A DNA stretch of 64,000 nt, from assembly GCA_947625045.1 (NCBI GenBank), contig CANQMW010000016.1:1-64000 (forward strand). Direction: 5' to 3'. Position 1 is the first letter of the stretch; each line of letters begins with the position of its first letter. Positions 50,228-58,299 of the stretch are shown in pieces. A program made the position numbers and the translations under genes. Under the pieces are notes generated by a model. That model saw nothing but the letters and a program-made list of their open reading frames with translations. It was not told the DNA's origin and made no database searches. The DNA comes from an uncultured Oscillospiraceae bacterium. GTDB taxonomy: Bacteria > Bacillota > Clostridia > Oscillospirales > Oscillospiraceae.

Positions 50228-51067
50228 TCAGTAGGTGATGATGACGCCCTGGTCTTGGGCGTAGAAGCTGCAAAGGCCCGCGCAGGGAACGATGCTGACC
50301 ATGGCCTTCTTCCACCGGGCCAGGATGTCCTCCTTGAGCCGCTGGGCGGCGGAGGGGTTCTGGCTGTGGCTGATGACCACCGGGCGGGAGCCGTCGTAGC
50401 CGGTGCGCTCTATCTCCTCCAGGATCCGGGCCAGCACCCGGTGCTCGCCCCGGGTCTTGAAGAAGAAGTCGATGCGGCCGTCCGCCGTCCGGCGGCCTAA
50501 GACCCGCATGTGCAGGTGGCCGGCGATGAAGCCAACCACCCGGCCCACCCGGCCGTTCTTCACCAGGTTCTCAAAGCTCGAGAGGGCGAACATGATGTGG
50601 CCGGCGTCGTTGAACTTTTTGAGAGCCTTGCAGATGTCGTCGAAGCTCTTGCCCTGGCCGATGAGCCGGTTGGCCAGCTCCGCCGCGCTGGCGAGGGCCC
50701 CCGCGTCGCTCAGGGTGTCCAGGACGAATATATTCTTGTTGGGGTGTGCCTCCAGGACGATGTCCCGGGCCGCCATGGCGGCGGCGTAGCTGCCCGACAG
50801 GTTGCTGCTGATGGTGAGGGCGATGATGTTGTCCGCCTGCTCGAACTGGGCGGCCCACTCCCCGGGGCTGGGGCAGGCGCTGGTGCTGGCACCCTCGTGC
50901 TCCGTCATGGCCCGGAGCATTTCCGCCGTGTCCAGGCCGGGCATATCCACGTATTCCTTCCCGCCGATGTTGATCTTGAAGGGCACCAGCGCGAATCCCA
51001 CCCCCGGCGCCAGGCCGTCCAGCGCCCGTATCTCGCAGGAGGTGTCCGAGACGATGAGCCAATCCAT
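50228..51067 (-). CDS. DegV family fatty-acid-binding protein
   Basis: Cytoplasmic DegV protein (279 aa), usually a fatty acid carrier (FakB type) for a FakA kinase. VSDTSCEI at the N-terminus, TSACPSPGEW, ALTISSNLSGSYAAA and VISHSQNP are the ligand-cradling motifs. ATG 51067 has AAAGGAG upstream. Monocistronic by spacing. Confidence 0.9.
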   Translation of the reverse strand: MDWLIVSDTSCEIRALDGLAPGVGFALVPFKINIGGKEYVDMPGLDTAEMLRAMTEHEGASTSACPSPGEWAAQFEQADNIIALTISSNLSGSYAAAMAARDIVLEAHPNKNIFVLDTLSDAGALASAAELANRLIGQGKSFDDICKALKKFNDAGHIMFALSSFENLVKNGRVGRVVGFIAGHLHMRVLGRRTADGRIDFFFKTRGEHRVLARILEEIERTGYDGSRPVVISHSQNPSAAQRLKEDILARWKKAMVSIVPCAGLCSFYAQDQGVIITY

Positions 51068-51333
51068 GCTTTCTCCTTTCCGGGCAAAGGCCCGTCCCAT
51101 GCATGTCCTATGCGTCTGAAATCATCATACCATTCAAACAGGTGATATCCAATCCATTGTTCCGTTCCCTGCTCTACCCTCCGTTCGACGGGCGGCTCTC
51201 CGATTCGTAGAATCCCCCATACCATGGGCCTTTGCGGGCACATTCATCGAAAAATAGTGCTTTACCCGCGCTGTGTCCTGGCAAAGTCGGGGCGGGCATG
51301 CTATGATGGCGGCAGGAAAGGACGGGACAGCCT

Positions 51334-51471
51334 ATGGACCAGGAAAAGATCGGCAGATTCATCGTGCAGCTCCGCAGGGAGCGGGGCATGACCCAGGAGC
51401 AGTTGGGTGAGCGGTTGGGCGTCAGCCAGCGCACGGTGTCCCGGTGGGAGACGGGTGTTTCCCATAGTTAA
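51334..51471 (+). pseudogene. Truncated XRE regulator at the island border
   Basis: Forty-five codons: MDQEKIGRFIVQLRRER and the HTH through SRWETG closely match the intact regulator at 49422 (also in DNA), then four unrelated residues and TAA. Homology to the intact copy stops after GAGACGGG at about 51455; beyond that the sequence is AT-rich. The promoter region also resembles that of the intact copy (both contain TTACCCGC and GTGTCCTG). Best read as a gene cut by the island's insertion or by a deletion. Confidence 0.85.
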
Positions 51472-51617
51472 GGAGATTACACCAAAGACCCACGCTTGCC
51501 TTACTTTTACATCTACGAATTTGGAGATAATGCTATATTTATATGCAAACCAATGTGCAATTTAGGCCATTAACAGATGCGAAACAAATTTTAGTGTATT
51601 CCTATTGAGAGAAGTTA

Positions 51618-52889
51618 TTATCTTGTTTCATTTATTTGATTTAGTTTCAGCTTATCTCTAGTATCTAGAAGCTTTTGATACATGGGATCGTTTAACGTCT
51701 GGTAGCGCGGCACGATCTTGGGCTTCTTTCCAGCTTGAAAAATGATGATGTTACCCATTTCCATGAACATGATCTCCTCCAATGGGAGATTGATCATCTC
51801 ACTGATAAAGGAACAGGTCTTCTTGTTCATCCCCCCGGGGAGATACGCCAACACACTGCAGTTATCGAGGATGACGGTGCTTTTGTCCTCTCCGTAGGTC
51901 GCGCTCAGCTGGGACAGGGACTGACAGAGCATCATACTGCTGATCCCTGCCGCTCTGAACGTCGAGAGGCTCTTTTCATAGTCCTGCACGGGAAATCCGC
52001 AGCTGAAATCATCGAAGACAAGCCGGACCGGCCTCGGCAGCCGATGCGACGGCTGCTTGTCCGCAAACTCCATGAGTTTGCGGATAGCAATGCTGAAGAG
52101 GAGATTCGCGAAGCTGTACTGTATCGTCTTCACCGGGCTCGTGATGATAAAGATAGCAGTACGTTCCTTGGCGAAATCTTCAAAGTCAGCGTAGGCCTTA
52201 TTGCTCATGGCGCTCTGGATAGACAATGGGAACATACATTGCAGGATCTTTTCCAGGCTATCTCTGAGGCAGCCTGCGGTGCCATATGGGAGCTGCCGAA
52301 AGGCGCTAAGTTTTCTGGCGGCAACCGAATTGGGCGCTATCCGCTCAAGCCAGTCGAACTGGTCGTCAAGACTCGTCTTGATCCCTTTCCCGTCCTCCTT
52401 GATCTTCATTGCATAAAAGAGATCCAAGACCTTTTTCATGCACGGGTGATCCTCCGTCATGAAGACATGGTAGATAAAGCCTGTCAGCAAGCCCTCGGAG
52501 CCATCATTCCAATATGGATCGAACTTGGTAGATCGCAGATAATCGGGATTCGCGGCTATGATTTGCTTGACAGTCTGTTGAAGATCATCTTCAGAAGTTA
52601 TGTATGTGAGAGGATCGGGTAGGTGATCATTCTTTTGAGGATTTGCTAGATTCCATATTATCGTCTTGTACCCAAGATTCTCGAAATACTGGACAGCTGC
52701 GTCAACCTCTCCGCCCTTTGCGAAGGTCCCGATGAAACTACTCTCCCGCATATGACACATTGTAGCCCACAATACAGACAGGGACTTGCCGGTGCCGGTC
52801 CCACCTATGATGAGCTGGTTGTCGTTGGGTCTGGACGTGCCCAGACCGTCCTCCAGAATGACGCCTTGTCCGAGTATCACCTTGTCCAT
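51618..52889 (-). CDS. VirD4/TraG-type P-loop ATPase
   Basis: 423-aa ATPase of the VirD4/TraG/FtsK-HerA class. Walker A is GGTGTGKS at residues 29-36, directly after the TraG-like TSRPNDNQLIIG; Walker B is VRLVFDDFSCGFP; SSMMLCQSLSQL is the sensor-like region. No transmembrane segment, whereas conjugative coupling proteins are usually membrane-anchored. ATG 52889 follows AGGAGG; a longer frame lacks support. It is the last island gene, downstream of clpP. In this context it could supply a motor for protein substrates (inference). Confidence 0.9.
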   Translation of the reverse strand: MDKVILGQGVILEDGLGTSRPNDNQLIIGGTGTGKSLSVLWATMCHMRESSFIGTFAKGGEVDAAVQYFENLGYKTIIWNLANPQKNDHLPDPLTYITSEDDLQQTVKQIIAANPDYLRSTKFDPYWNDGSEGLLTGFIYHVFMTEDHPCMKKVLDLFYAMKIKEDGKGIKTSLDDQFDWLERIAPNSVAARKLSAFRQLPYGTAGCLRDSLEKILQCMFPLSIQSAMSNKAYADFEDFAKERTAIFIITSPVKTIQYSFANLLFSIAIRKLMEFADKQPSHRLPRPVRLVFDDFSCGFPVQDYEKSLSTFRAAGISSMMLCQSLSQLSATYGEDKSTVILDNCSVLAYLPGGMNKKTCSFISEMINLPLEEIMFMEMGNIIIFQAGKKPKIVPRYQTLNDPMYQKLLDTRDKLKLNQINETR

Positions 52890-52906
52890 ACCGTTACCTC
52901 CTTGTA

Positions 52907-53485
52907 TTACCAAAGCCCGGATACGACCTTGTCCGCGATCCCGAAGGAGACGGCCTCCTGGGCATTCATATAGTTGTCAAATGCAATGGCCTTCTCAATG
53001 GCCTCCTTTGATTGGCCGGTATCGGCAGCAAGCAATTCTATAGTGATCTTCTTCGTTTCCATGATGGATTCCGCAGTCCTCTGGATAGAAGTGGCGCTGC
53101 CGCCAACGCCGCTGGCAATAAGAGGCTCATGAATCATAATCTTTGCGTGTGGAAGGATATATCGCTGTCCTTTCTGCCCGCCGGCAAGGAGGATAGCGCC
53201 CATAGAGGCCGTGGTTCCCCGGCACCACATAGTGACATTTGCGCGGATACTTTTCAGCACGTCATACATATGGAGACCGGCCGCAACGCTCCCGCCGGGA
53301 GTGTTGATGTATATATCGATAGGCTTTTCGGGGTCTTCACTAAGGAGATACTGGATCTGTTGCTCAAAGACGCAGGCCGTTTCATCGTCGATCTCACCTT
53401 GGATGTATACCTTCCGGTCGGCCAACAGGCGACTTTCCAAAGGTATCGTCTGTACACCAGAACAGGATTTCATCATGATCTGCAT
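52907..53485 (-). CDS. ClpP-like serine protease
   Basis: ClpP family (192 aa), with an intact catalytic triad: Ser94 (RGTTASMGA), His119 (IMIHEP) and Asp170 (FDNYM). YINTPGGSVAAG is the substrate-binding strand. The barrel-forming protease would need an AAA+ or other ATPase to feed it. None of the Clp ATPases is encoded nearby, but a VirD4-like ATPase lies 17 nt downstream. The ATG overlaps the TGA of the 35-aa gene. It differs from the chromosomal TepA-like protein at 35807. Confidence 0.92.
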   Translation of the reverse strand: MQIMMKSCSGVQTIPLESRLLADRKVYIQGEIDDETACVFEQQIQYLLSEDPEKPIDIYINTPGGSVAAGLHMYDVLKSIRANVTMWCRGTTASMGAILLAGGQKGQRYILPHAKIMIHEPLIASGVGGSATSIQRTAESIMETKKITIELLAADTGQSKEAIEKAIAFDNYMNAQEAVSFGIADKVVSGLW

Positions 53486-53592
53486 CAGCTATTATCTCCT
53501 TCCTCTGAGAATGGATCGACATAGCGCCAGTTGTCCTCTTTAAGGAACTTAGTGATGGCGTCTGCGATCTTTGTTGAGTGCTTTCTTTCCAT
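53485..53592 (-). CDS. Small protein upstream of clpP (35 aa)
   Basis: Short gene with AAGGGGG 7 nt before the ATG and a TGA overlapping the clpP ATG. It encodes KIADAITKFLKEDNWRY in a helix and an acidic tail. The tight coupling and good ribosome site support translation. It resembles the first helix of YbjN-like domains, but is too short for a firm family call. Confidence 0.6.
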   Translation of the reverse strand: MERKHSTKIADAITKFLKEDNWRYVDPFSEEGDNS

Positions 53593-53618
53593 GGTAAAAT
53601 CCCCCTTACCCTTTATAT

Positions 53619-54566
53619 CTATCTGCTAGCTGACCAATACTCGCTGACAACCCAATCAGAGCAGTCAAATTCGTCAGTGATTTTATATTTAGACCCTTGT
53701 GATGTTTGTACAGGAAGGACAGCCGTCATATGAGCTCTGCCTATGAAGGCGACGATCTTCTCACCATTTTGATATTTTTGATCCAACATCTCGCAAAACT
53801 TCGCCCCTGTCGGCCAATGCCCATCAGCCCGGAGCGGCATGTGATGGTGCTGAAAACCGATGCGGTGTAAGTACGGCTCAAATACTCTATAAATATTAGA
53901 CAGGATACTCTCGCCGGCAAACCTTGCCAGACCGTCCAATGTCTCTCCCCATGTCATCCCGGTCGCTGCGGCGATGGCGCGTATCAGGCAATCGCCAGTC
54001 GCCTTTCCGGCTGGATTGGCCTGATAGTAGTGGAAATACTCGGTATCCTTCGGAGGTGGCGCAGCTGGGGTCTTTTTTCGTCCGACGTTGCGGCGCCGGG
54101 CCAGGACAAGGTCATCTCCGCCATCCGAGTGGATATAGATGTCATCCACTCGGAGGTTTTCGCTGATTGGCGCGGCCCAGCAATATTCATAGCGGATTTT
54201 TCCAGTTTTTTGTGCCTGAAGCGGAAGCAACGGCACCATAGTCCCGCCGCCGCTTCTGCTCAGGCCTTTGATCTTCGCGATAGCCCGAATGCCAGGCGTT
54301 TGATAACTTGCGTTCATATACTTGCGTGCTGCGTCTGCTGAAGTCTGACCGATCTTGATCGGCTGCCGTATGTAACCAAAGCTGGCCATCAGACGTTCCA
54401 CGACAGCTATATCTGTTGGCATGAGCGAAAGCGTACGAGCTTCGCCCATCAGCTTTGATCTGACAACATCCCATTCCAGCTTTTCGGCCAGAGACAGCGC
54501 CTCTACCGCCGAATGGGCAGTTGGTATGCAGCCCCTAGCTATGCGGATGAACTCCTCTTTCGTCAT
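53619..54566 (-). CDS. Papain-like cysteine protease candidate
   Basis: 315 aa. The N-terminal third is helical (MTKEEFIRIARGCIP), the middle is beta-rich, and the C-terminal 130 residues have a cysteine-protease layout: Cys193 in TGDCLIRAIAAATGMTW at a helix start, His279 in GRAHMTAVLP and an acidic residue at 301 or 304 (DEFDCSDW). This is the order expected for a papain-like fold, which includes deubiquitinases and C39 peptidases. In an island with a ubiquitin-like modifier it may be a second processing enzyme; that is inference. Confidence 0.7.
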   Translation of the reverse strand: MTKEEFIRIARGCIPTAHSAVEALSLAEKLEWDVVRSKLMGEARTLSLMPTDIAVVERLMASFGYIRQPIKIGQTSADAARKYMNASYQTPGIRAIAKIKGLSRSGGGTMVPLLPLQAQKTGKIRYEYCWAAPISENLRVDDIYIHSDGGDDLVLARRRNVGRKKTPAAPPPKDTEYFHYYQANPAGKATGDCLIRAIAAATGMTWGETLDGLARFAGESILSNIYRVFEPYLHRIGFQHHHMPLRADGHWPTGAKFCEMLDQKYQNGEKIVAFIGRAHMTAVLPVQTSQGSKYKITDEFDCSDWVVSEYWSASR

Positions 54567-54597
54567 ATTGCCAGCCCCTGATAGAAAGATGTTTGTA

Positions 54598-55389
54598 TTA
54601 TCTCCCCAAAGCGTTTCTAACGCTTTCCATCGTTTGCTTCTCTCGTTTGGTCAGCCATCTGTAGGGGTGTATATCGTTATATATAACGTCCAAAACCACA
54701 TCCAAGCATTTTTGCTCATCAATTGCGCCGCCGCTGCTTTTAGCGTCGTACCACAAATTGAACAGCCCCATTTTTGCAGCCCGTGAGACAGCTGTGACCG
54801 ATCGAATGGCCGGATAGCACCTATTCTCTTCTTCCTCCGATAGTTTATCGGATAAAGCATAATGAACAGATGGCAGGACCTCTTCTTTCACCAGAAGGCT
54901 TCTGTACTTGTCTTCGCGCACCAGGCGATAGAGAAGCCAGATCACACTGCAGAGAGCTACATGGAGGAATGCTTGATGTGCGACAGCGATATAAGGGGCT
55001 CTTGATTCAAAGTTGTTCGCTGCGCACACCCGGGCCAAAAACCATACTGCGGCATTCATGACCCAAAAGAATGATGCACCCCATATAACTGCCCGCGCAA
55101 ATTTAATGGTTTTGCTGTTGTTCTGTACGTAATCCTCGGCACGTATTTTCCGGCACGGCCATTTCATCCATTTCCTCAGTGTTTTCGGAGATGGCAGGAG
55201 CAGCATGAAACCTGCATAGATTAGCGAAACTGAAAGACCAAGCACCAATAATGAGCTGGTAGTTGGCGCAATACCATCTCTTCCACACAGATAGCTGTAG
55301 ACAAATGCCCAGCTTCCGTCAGGGAATAATACGACTGCGATTTTATCTAAAACATGCAACATAGCATCAACTATTTGTTTCAAAGCCAA
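54598..55389 (-). CDS. Island membrane protein, unknown
   Basis: About 263 aa with four hydrophobic segments (near VLFPDGSWAFVYSY, LLVLGLSVSLIYAGFMLLL, VIWGASFFWVMNAAVWFLA and FLHVALCSVIWLLYRLV), then a soluble helical C-terminus of about 100 residues. I chose TTG 55389, since AGGAGGGAG is 7-9 nt upstream and follows the previous stop; an ATG at 55428 is in frame but overlaps the upstream gene. I do not recognise a family. Confidence 0.7.
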   Translation of the reverse strand: MALKQIVDAMLHVLDKIAVVLFPDGSWAFVYSYLCGRDGIAPTTSSLLVLGLSVSLIYAGFMLLLPSPKTLRKWMKWPCRKIRAEDYVQNNSKTIKFARAVIWGASFFWVMNAAVWFLARVCAANNFESRAPYIAVAHQAFLHVALCSVIWLLYRLVREDKYRSLLVKEEVLPSVHYALSDKLSEEEENRCYPAIRSVTAVSRAAKMGLFNLWYDAKSSGGAIDEQKCLDVVLDVIYNDIHPYRWLTKREKQTMESVRNALGR

Positions 55390-55405
55390 ATGTTTCTCCC
55401 TCCTA

Positions 55406-55642
55406 TCATCCGCAGGCAAACAGAGCAAAAACTATGACCACTATGAGGACAACGATAATGATCCGGCACAAAACAGCTGCCAGTATACCAGCAAGCGGGA
55501 CTACAAGAATACTGCCGCAAAGAAAAGCCGCTGCCGTTTTGATCGTGCCGCCGATCGTGTCGCTCCGGCATATCAGCCATGCCGCTGCAGCAACATAAGC
55601 GACAATTAAGAGCACCCCTGTCACTGCAATAAATGTATCCAT
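55406..55642 (-). CDS. Small hydrophobic membrane protein
   Basis: 78 aa, nearly all hydrophobic, two to three helices (FIAVTGVLLIVAYVAAAAWL and the C-terminal IIIVVLIVVIVFALFA). GGAGGTG precedes the ATG. No family recognised. A gap of 174 nt separates it from the upstream gene, the largest in the island, and may hold an internal promoter that I cannot define. Confidence 0.65.
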   Translation of the reverse strand: MDTFIAVTGVLLIVAYVAAAAWLICRSDTIGGTIKTAAAFLCGSILVVPLAGILAAVLCRIIIVVLIVVIVFALFACG

Positions 55643-55816
55643 TGAGCACCTCCGGCTGTCGAGTGTCAGCGACAGCAGATGATTGCCGCTCATGCGGGAA
55701 ATTTTTCTTGACACCGACTTATCATTGAATGCACATCCACATAGTATTCTTTGCTCGAAAGAAGATCTATAAAAGTTATACCATAACAGCTTATACAATT
55801 GACATACACCGGTGAT

Positions 55817-56224
55817 TTACATCTTGAAACTTTTGAAATCGATCTCACTGATGAGAGCAGAATAGAGTTCGATTGTATTATGGATTCTATCTCCTTTTTC
55901 CTGACCATCTGCATCAACGGCCAGTTTGGCATAAAAACAGAGATCGCCCTCCTCTGTAACTTCAAAGCCAAAAGATATGTGCGAGCGCCTGGGATCTCGA
56001 TACGCAAGGCAAGTTCCCGCCTTGCTGACGGGCATTGTACTGACAAACCGCCACAATCGAATAGTACCGTCCTTTCCCGCAAACAGATCAAAGGTCAAGC
56101 CGTTTGGCAATGTACAAAAGTAAAGGATACCGCTGGAAAAGTTATTTTTATCGTATTTGATATGCATCTTATTAAGCTCATCTTCCGCGAGAGTCGTACA
56201 AGGTGATTTCTTTGCTTTCGGCAT
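55817..56224 (-). CDS. YbjN-like small protein (tentative)
   Basis: 135 aa, alternating strands with a helix at the end (IHNTIELYSALISEID), and GLTFDLFAGKDGTIRLWRFV and ISFGFEVTEEGDLCFYAKL as paired strands. The pattern resembles YbjN/type III chaperone-like folds, but I have no diagnostic motif. It follows the M48 protease gene by 12 nt. GAGGAAAC precedes the ATG. Confidence 0.6.
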   Translation of the reverse strand: MPKAKKSPCTTLAEDELNKMHIKYDKNNFSSGILYFCTLPNGLTFDLFAGKDGTIRLWRFVSTMPVSKAGTCLAYRDPRRSHISFGFEVTEEGDLCFYAKLAVDADGQEKGDRIHNTIELYSALISEIDFKSFKM

Positions 56225-56236
56225 ATTGTAGTTTCC

Positions 56237-57124
56237 TCAATTTACTGTATTTCCATATGTATTTCGTTTTTCGTTGTTGATCTGTTCCTGTAAGCGGGCA
56301 ACACGCAGTTGAGTAGGCGGGTGGCTTCTATACAGAACTTCCGTCAAAGTTAATTGGCGAGGAGCTTCCCGGCCTGCGGCTTCCAGAAAGTGTGCCAGTT
56401 GAAGTCCATAGCCGAGAGTGCAGGCGTAACGGTCGCTTCTATATTCCGCACGGCGGCTAATCAGGCCTATAACGGAGCGATACGACACAACGATCAGCTT
56501 TTGGACCACGCCAAACGCGCCGCGTACGACTTTTGTACTTCCTCTGAAGAGGAAAAAACCCATCCAGGAACTGAAGCTGCCGAGTAGAATGAATATCAGA
56601 AAGACGATCACTACGGAAGCTGCCGACATCAAGCTGAGTGCTGCAATTAAAAGTGTAACGGAACAAAAAAACGCACGATTAAATTCCGGATCGAAACTGA
56701 TAATATGGGATGCCTCATGCGCGAGTACAGCATTCAGCGTTACAGAGCAAGCATTTTCAAATAACCCGCGGGAAATGCTGACACAGTTTGCGCCGTAAGC
56801 GGTTGCCTGCATATCATCATCTCCTGGGATCAGGTAGATTTTCAGCCCTGATAGGTTTACCGAACTTGTATGTTTTACGTCCGCTATGAGCTGTCCTCTT
56901 GATTCATTCAGACGGTCTCTGTCATAGGCGGTGAGCCTGTCACTGCGCACGGCGCCTTCTTTAAAAAGGGATAGGTAGCCGCCCAGCCACACATAAAGTG
57001 CGATCGCTGAGGTAACAACAGCTGCAATCACGCCGTCACCAAAAACGATGAAGAGCAAATAATAGTCCCACCCCAGAATTGCAAGGACCTTGATAATTCC
57101 TAACAGCCTGACCACTTTGATCAT
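56237..57124 (-). CDS. M48/HtpX-like membrane metalloprotease
   Basis: 295 aa with two N-terminal helices (residues 6-29, 32-53), then the zinc motif HEASH (136-140) and third ligand Glu in EYRSDRYA, with two more helices between. YLIPGDDDMQATAYGANCVSISRGLF is typical of HtpX. Function: membrane-protein quality control or processing of a partner. Start uncertain: ATG 57124 touches the AAGGAG with no spacer, and GTG 57115 has better spacing. Confidence 0.87.
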   Translation of the reverse strand: MIKVVRLLGIIKVLAILGWDYYLLFIVFGDGVIAAVVTSAIALYVWLGGYLSLFKEGAVRSDRLTAYDRDRLNESRGQLIADVKHTSSVNLSGLKIYLIPGDDDMQATAYGANCVSISRGLFENACSVTLNAVLAHEASHIISFDPEFNRAFFCSVTLLIAALSLMSAASVVIVFLIFILLGSFSSWMGFFLFRGSTKVVRGAFGVVQKLIVVSYRSVIGLISRRAEYRSDRYACTLGYGLQLAHFLEAAGREAPRQLTLTEVLYRSHPPTQLRVARLQEQINNEKRNTYGNTVN

Positions 57125-57143
57125 CTCCTTGGATCGTAATATA

Positions 57144-58289
57144 CTAGAGTGCAAACAACGCTTTATTCCCGCCACAGTCAATAATGGCGGTTCCGGGATA
57201 CAGTGAGTTAATGGCTTCCTTGCGGAAACGGGATTCCTTTGATGGAGTGTTTTGTATTTCAGTGTCCGTTCTATTTGTGCCAAAGAGCATGTCCCAAGCG
57301 GAGTTCGTTTTGAAACGCCGATATATACTCACTGAGGAAGCTCGCTTGATGACATCGATCTGCCCGCAGAGGAGCTCGATCTTGCCGCACGAGGCCATAT
57401 CTTCGTGCCGGGAATAAATTCGTACGGGGAATGTGTTCATTAAAACATTTTGTTCAGCTTCGCTTAGAGAGAACACATCATCTGAGATCATAAGAGCATT
57501 CGTCGTAGCAGGCAGACTGTTTATTGCATCGATAATGAAGCTGCGGTCGCCCTTACCGTCATCCAAGATGAGTACAGCGGAGCTGCTGGGATGTTGTGTT
57601 ATATACGAGAGCATCAGTGTACACATCAACTTCTGCATAGGCCTGTCCGAAGCAAACTCGCCAACTGGAAGACGTACTGCCGTATCGCTGCGTGGATTGG
57701 TTTCGCCGAGAAATGGAGCAAAAAGCACGAGAAACGTTTCAAAGTCAGCGGCAGCCCCGCTTACCTCAGCATATCGGCCGAGCAGGTACTCGTAGTTTTC
57801 TTGACTTATGATCCCATTGGCGCTCAACTGGTCCAGTTTCCATTTCACAAGCATGGTACCGCTGTACTCTTTCAAAACATCGATTGAAAGCAGGCGGTCG
57901 TTGCCAAGCCTGCGTTCAGTTTCTTTGACAAACGACAGGTATGTGATTACTTTCATGGCGCGGGTCCAGTCAAAGCCGAGGTCTGACAGCAGGGTTCTAA
58001 GGCGGCTGATATGCTTCACAGAGTCGACCTCTAAAAGATCACAACAAAGACATACTTCTCCCGAAAGGGCGTTCAACACATGGTAGCCGCACAAGTTCCT
58101 GCTGAAACCTGCCATGCCCTTGGTATTGTCAAGGACGAACAGGGTTTTTCCGCGGGCAAAACAGGCAACCAGGATATTATGACCGACGACTTGGCGAACC
58201 TTTCCATCGACGCCGCTCACAAGAAAACGAAGGTCGGTAAGGGACTGATTTGTCTGGCGGCTGATATACTGTAGATAATTGACTGCCAT
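57144..58289 (-). CDS. Degenerate VirD4-like ATPase homologue
   Basis: 381 aa. The C-terminal half has a Walker B-like SAVLILDDGKGD and a VirD4-like order of motifs (ALMISDDVFSLSEAEQNVLMNTFPVRIYSR), but no GXXXXGK[ST] Walker A is present; the expected site reads ARGKTLFVLDNTKG. It follows the intact ATPase gene and overlaps it, so the two probably form a hetero-complex with this one as a non-catalytic partner. ATG 58289 follows AGGAGG by 6 nt; another ATG directly upstream is less well spaced. Confidence 0.65.
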   Translation of the reverse strand: MAVNYLQYISRQTNQSLTDLRFLVSGVDGKVRQVVGHNILVACFARGKTLFVLDNTKGMAGFSRNLCGYHVLNALSGEVCLCCDLLEVDSVKHISRLRTLLSDLGFDWTRAMKVITYLSFVKETERRLGNDRLLSIDVLKEYSGTMLVKWKLDQLSANGIISQENYEYLLGRYAEVSGAAADFETFLVLFAPFLGETNPRSDTAVRLPVGEFASDRPMQKLMCTLMLSYITQHPSSSAVLILDDGKGDRSFIIDAINSLPATTNALMISDDVFSLSEAEQNVLMNTFPVRIYSRHEDMASCGKIELLCGQIDVIKRASSVSIYRRFKTNSAWDMLFGTNRTDTEIQNTPSKESRFRKEAINSLYPGTAIIDCGGNKALFAL

Positions 58290-58299
58290 CATGCACCTC

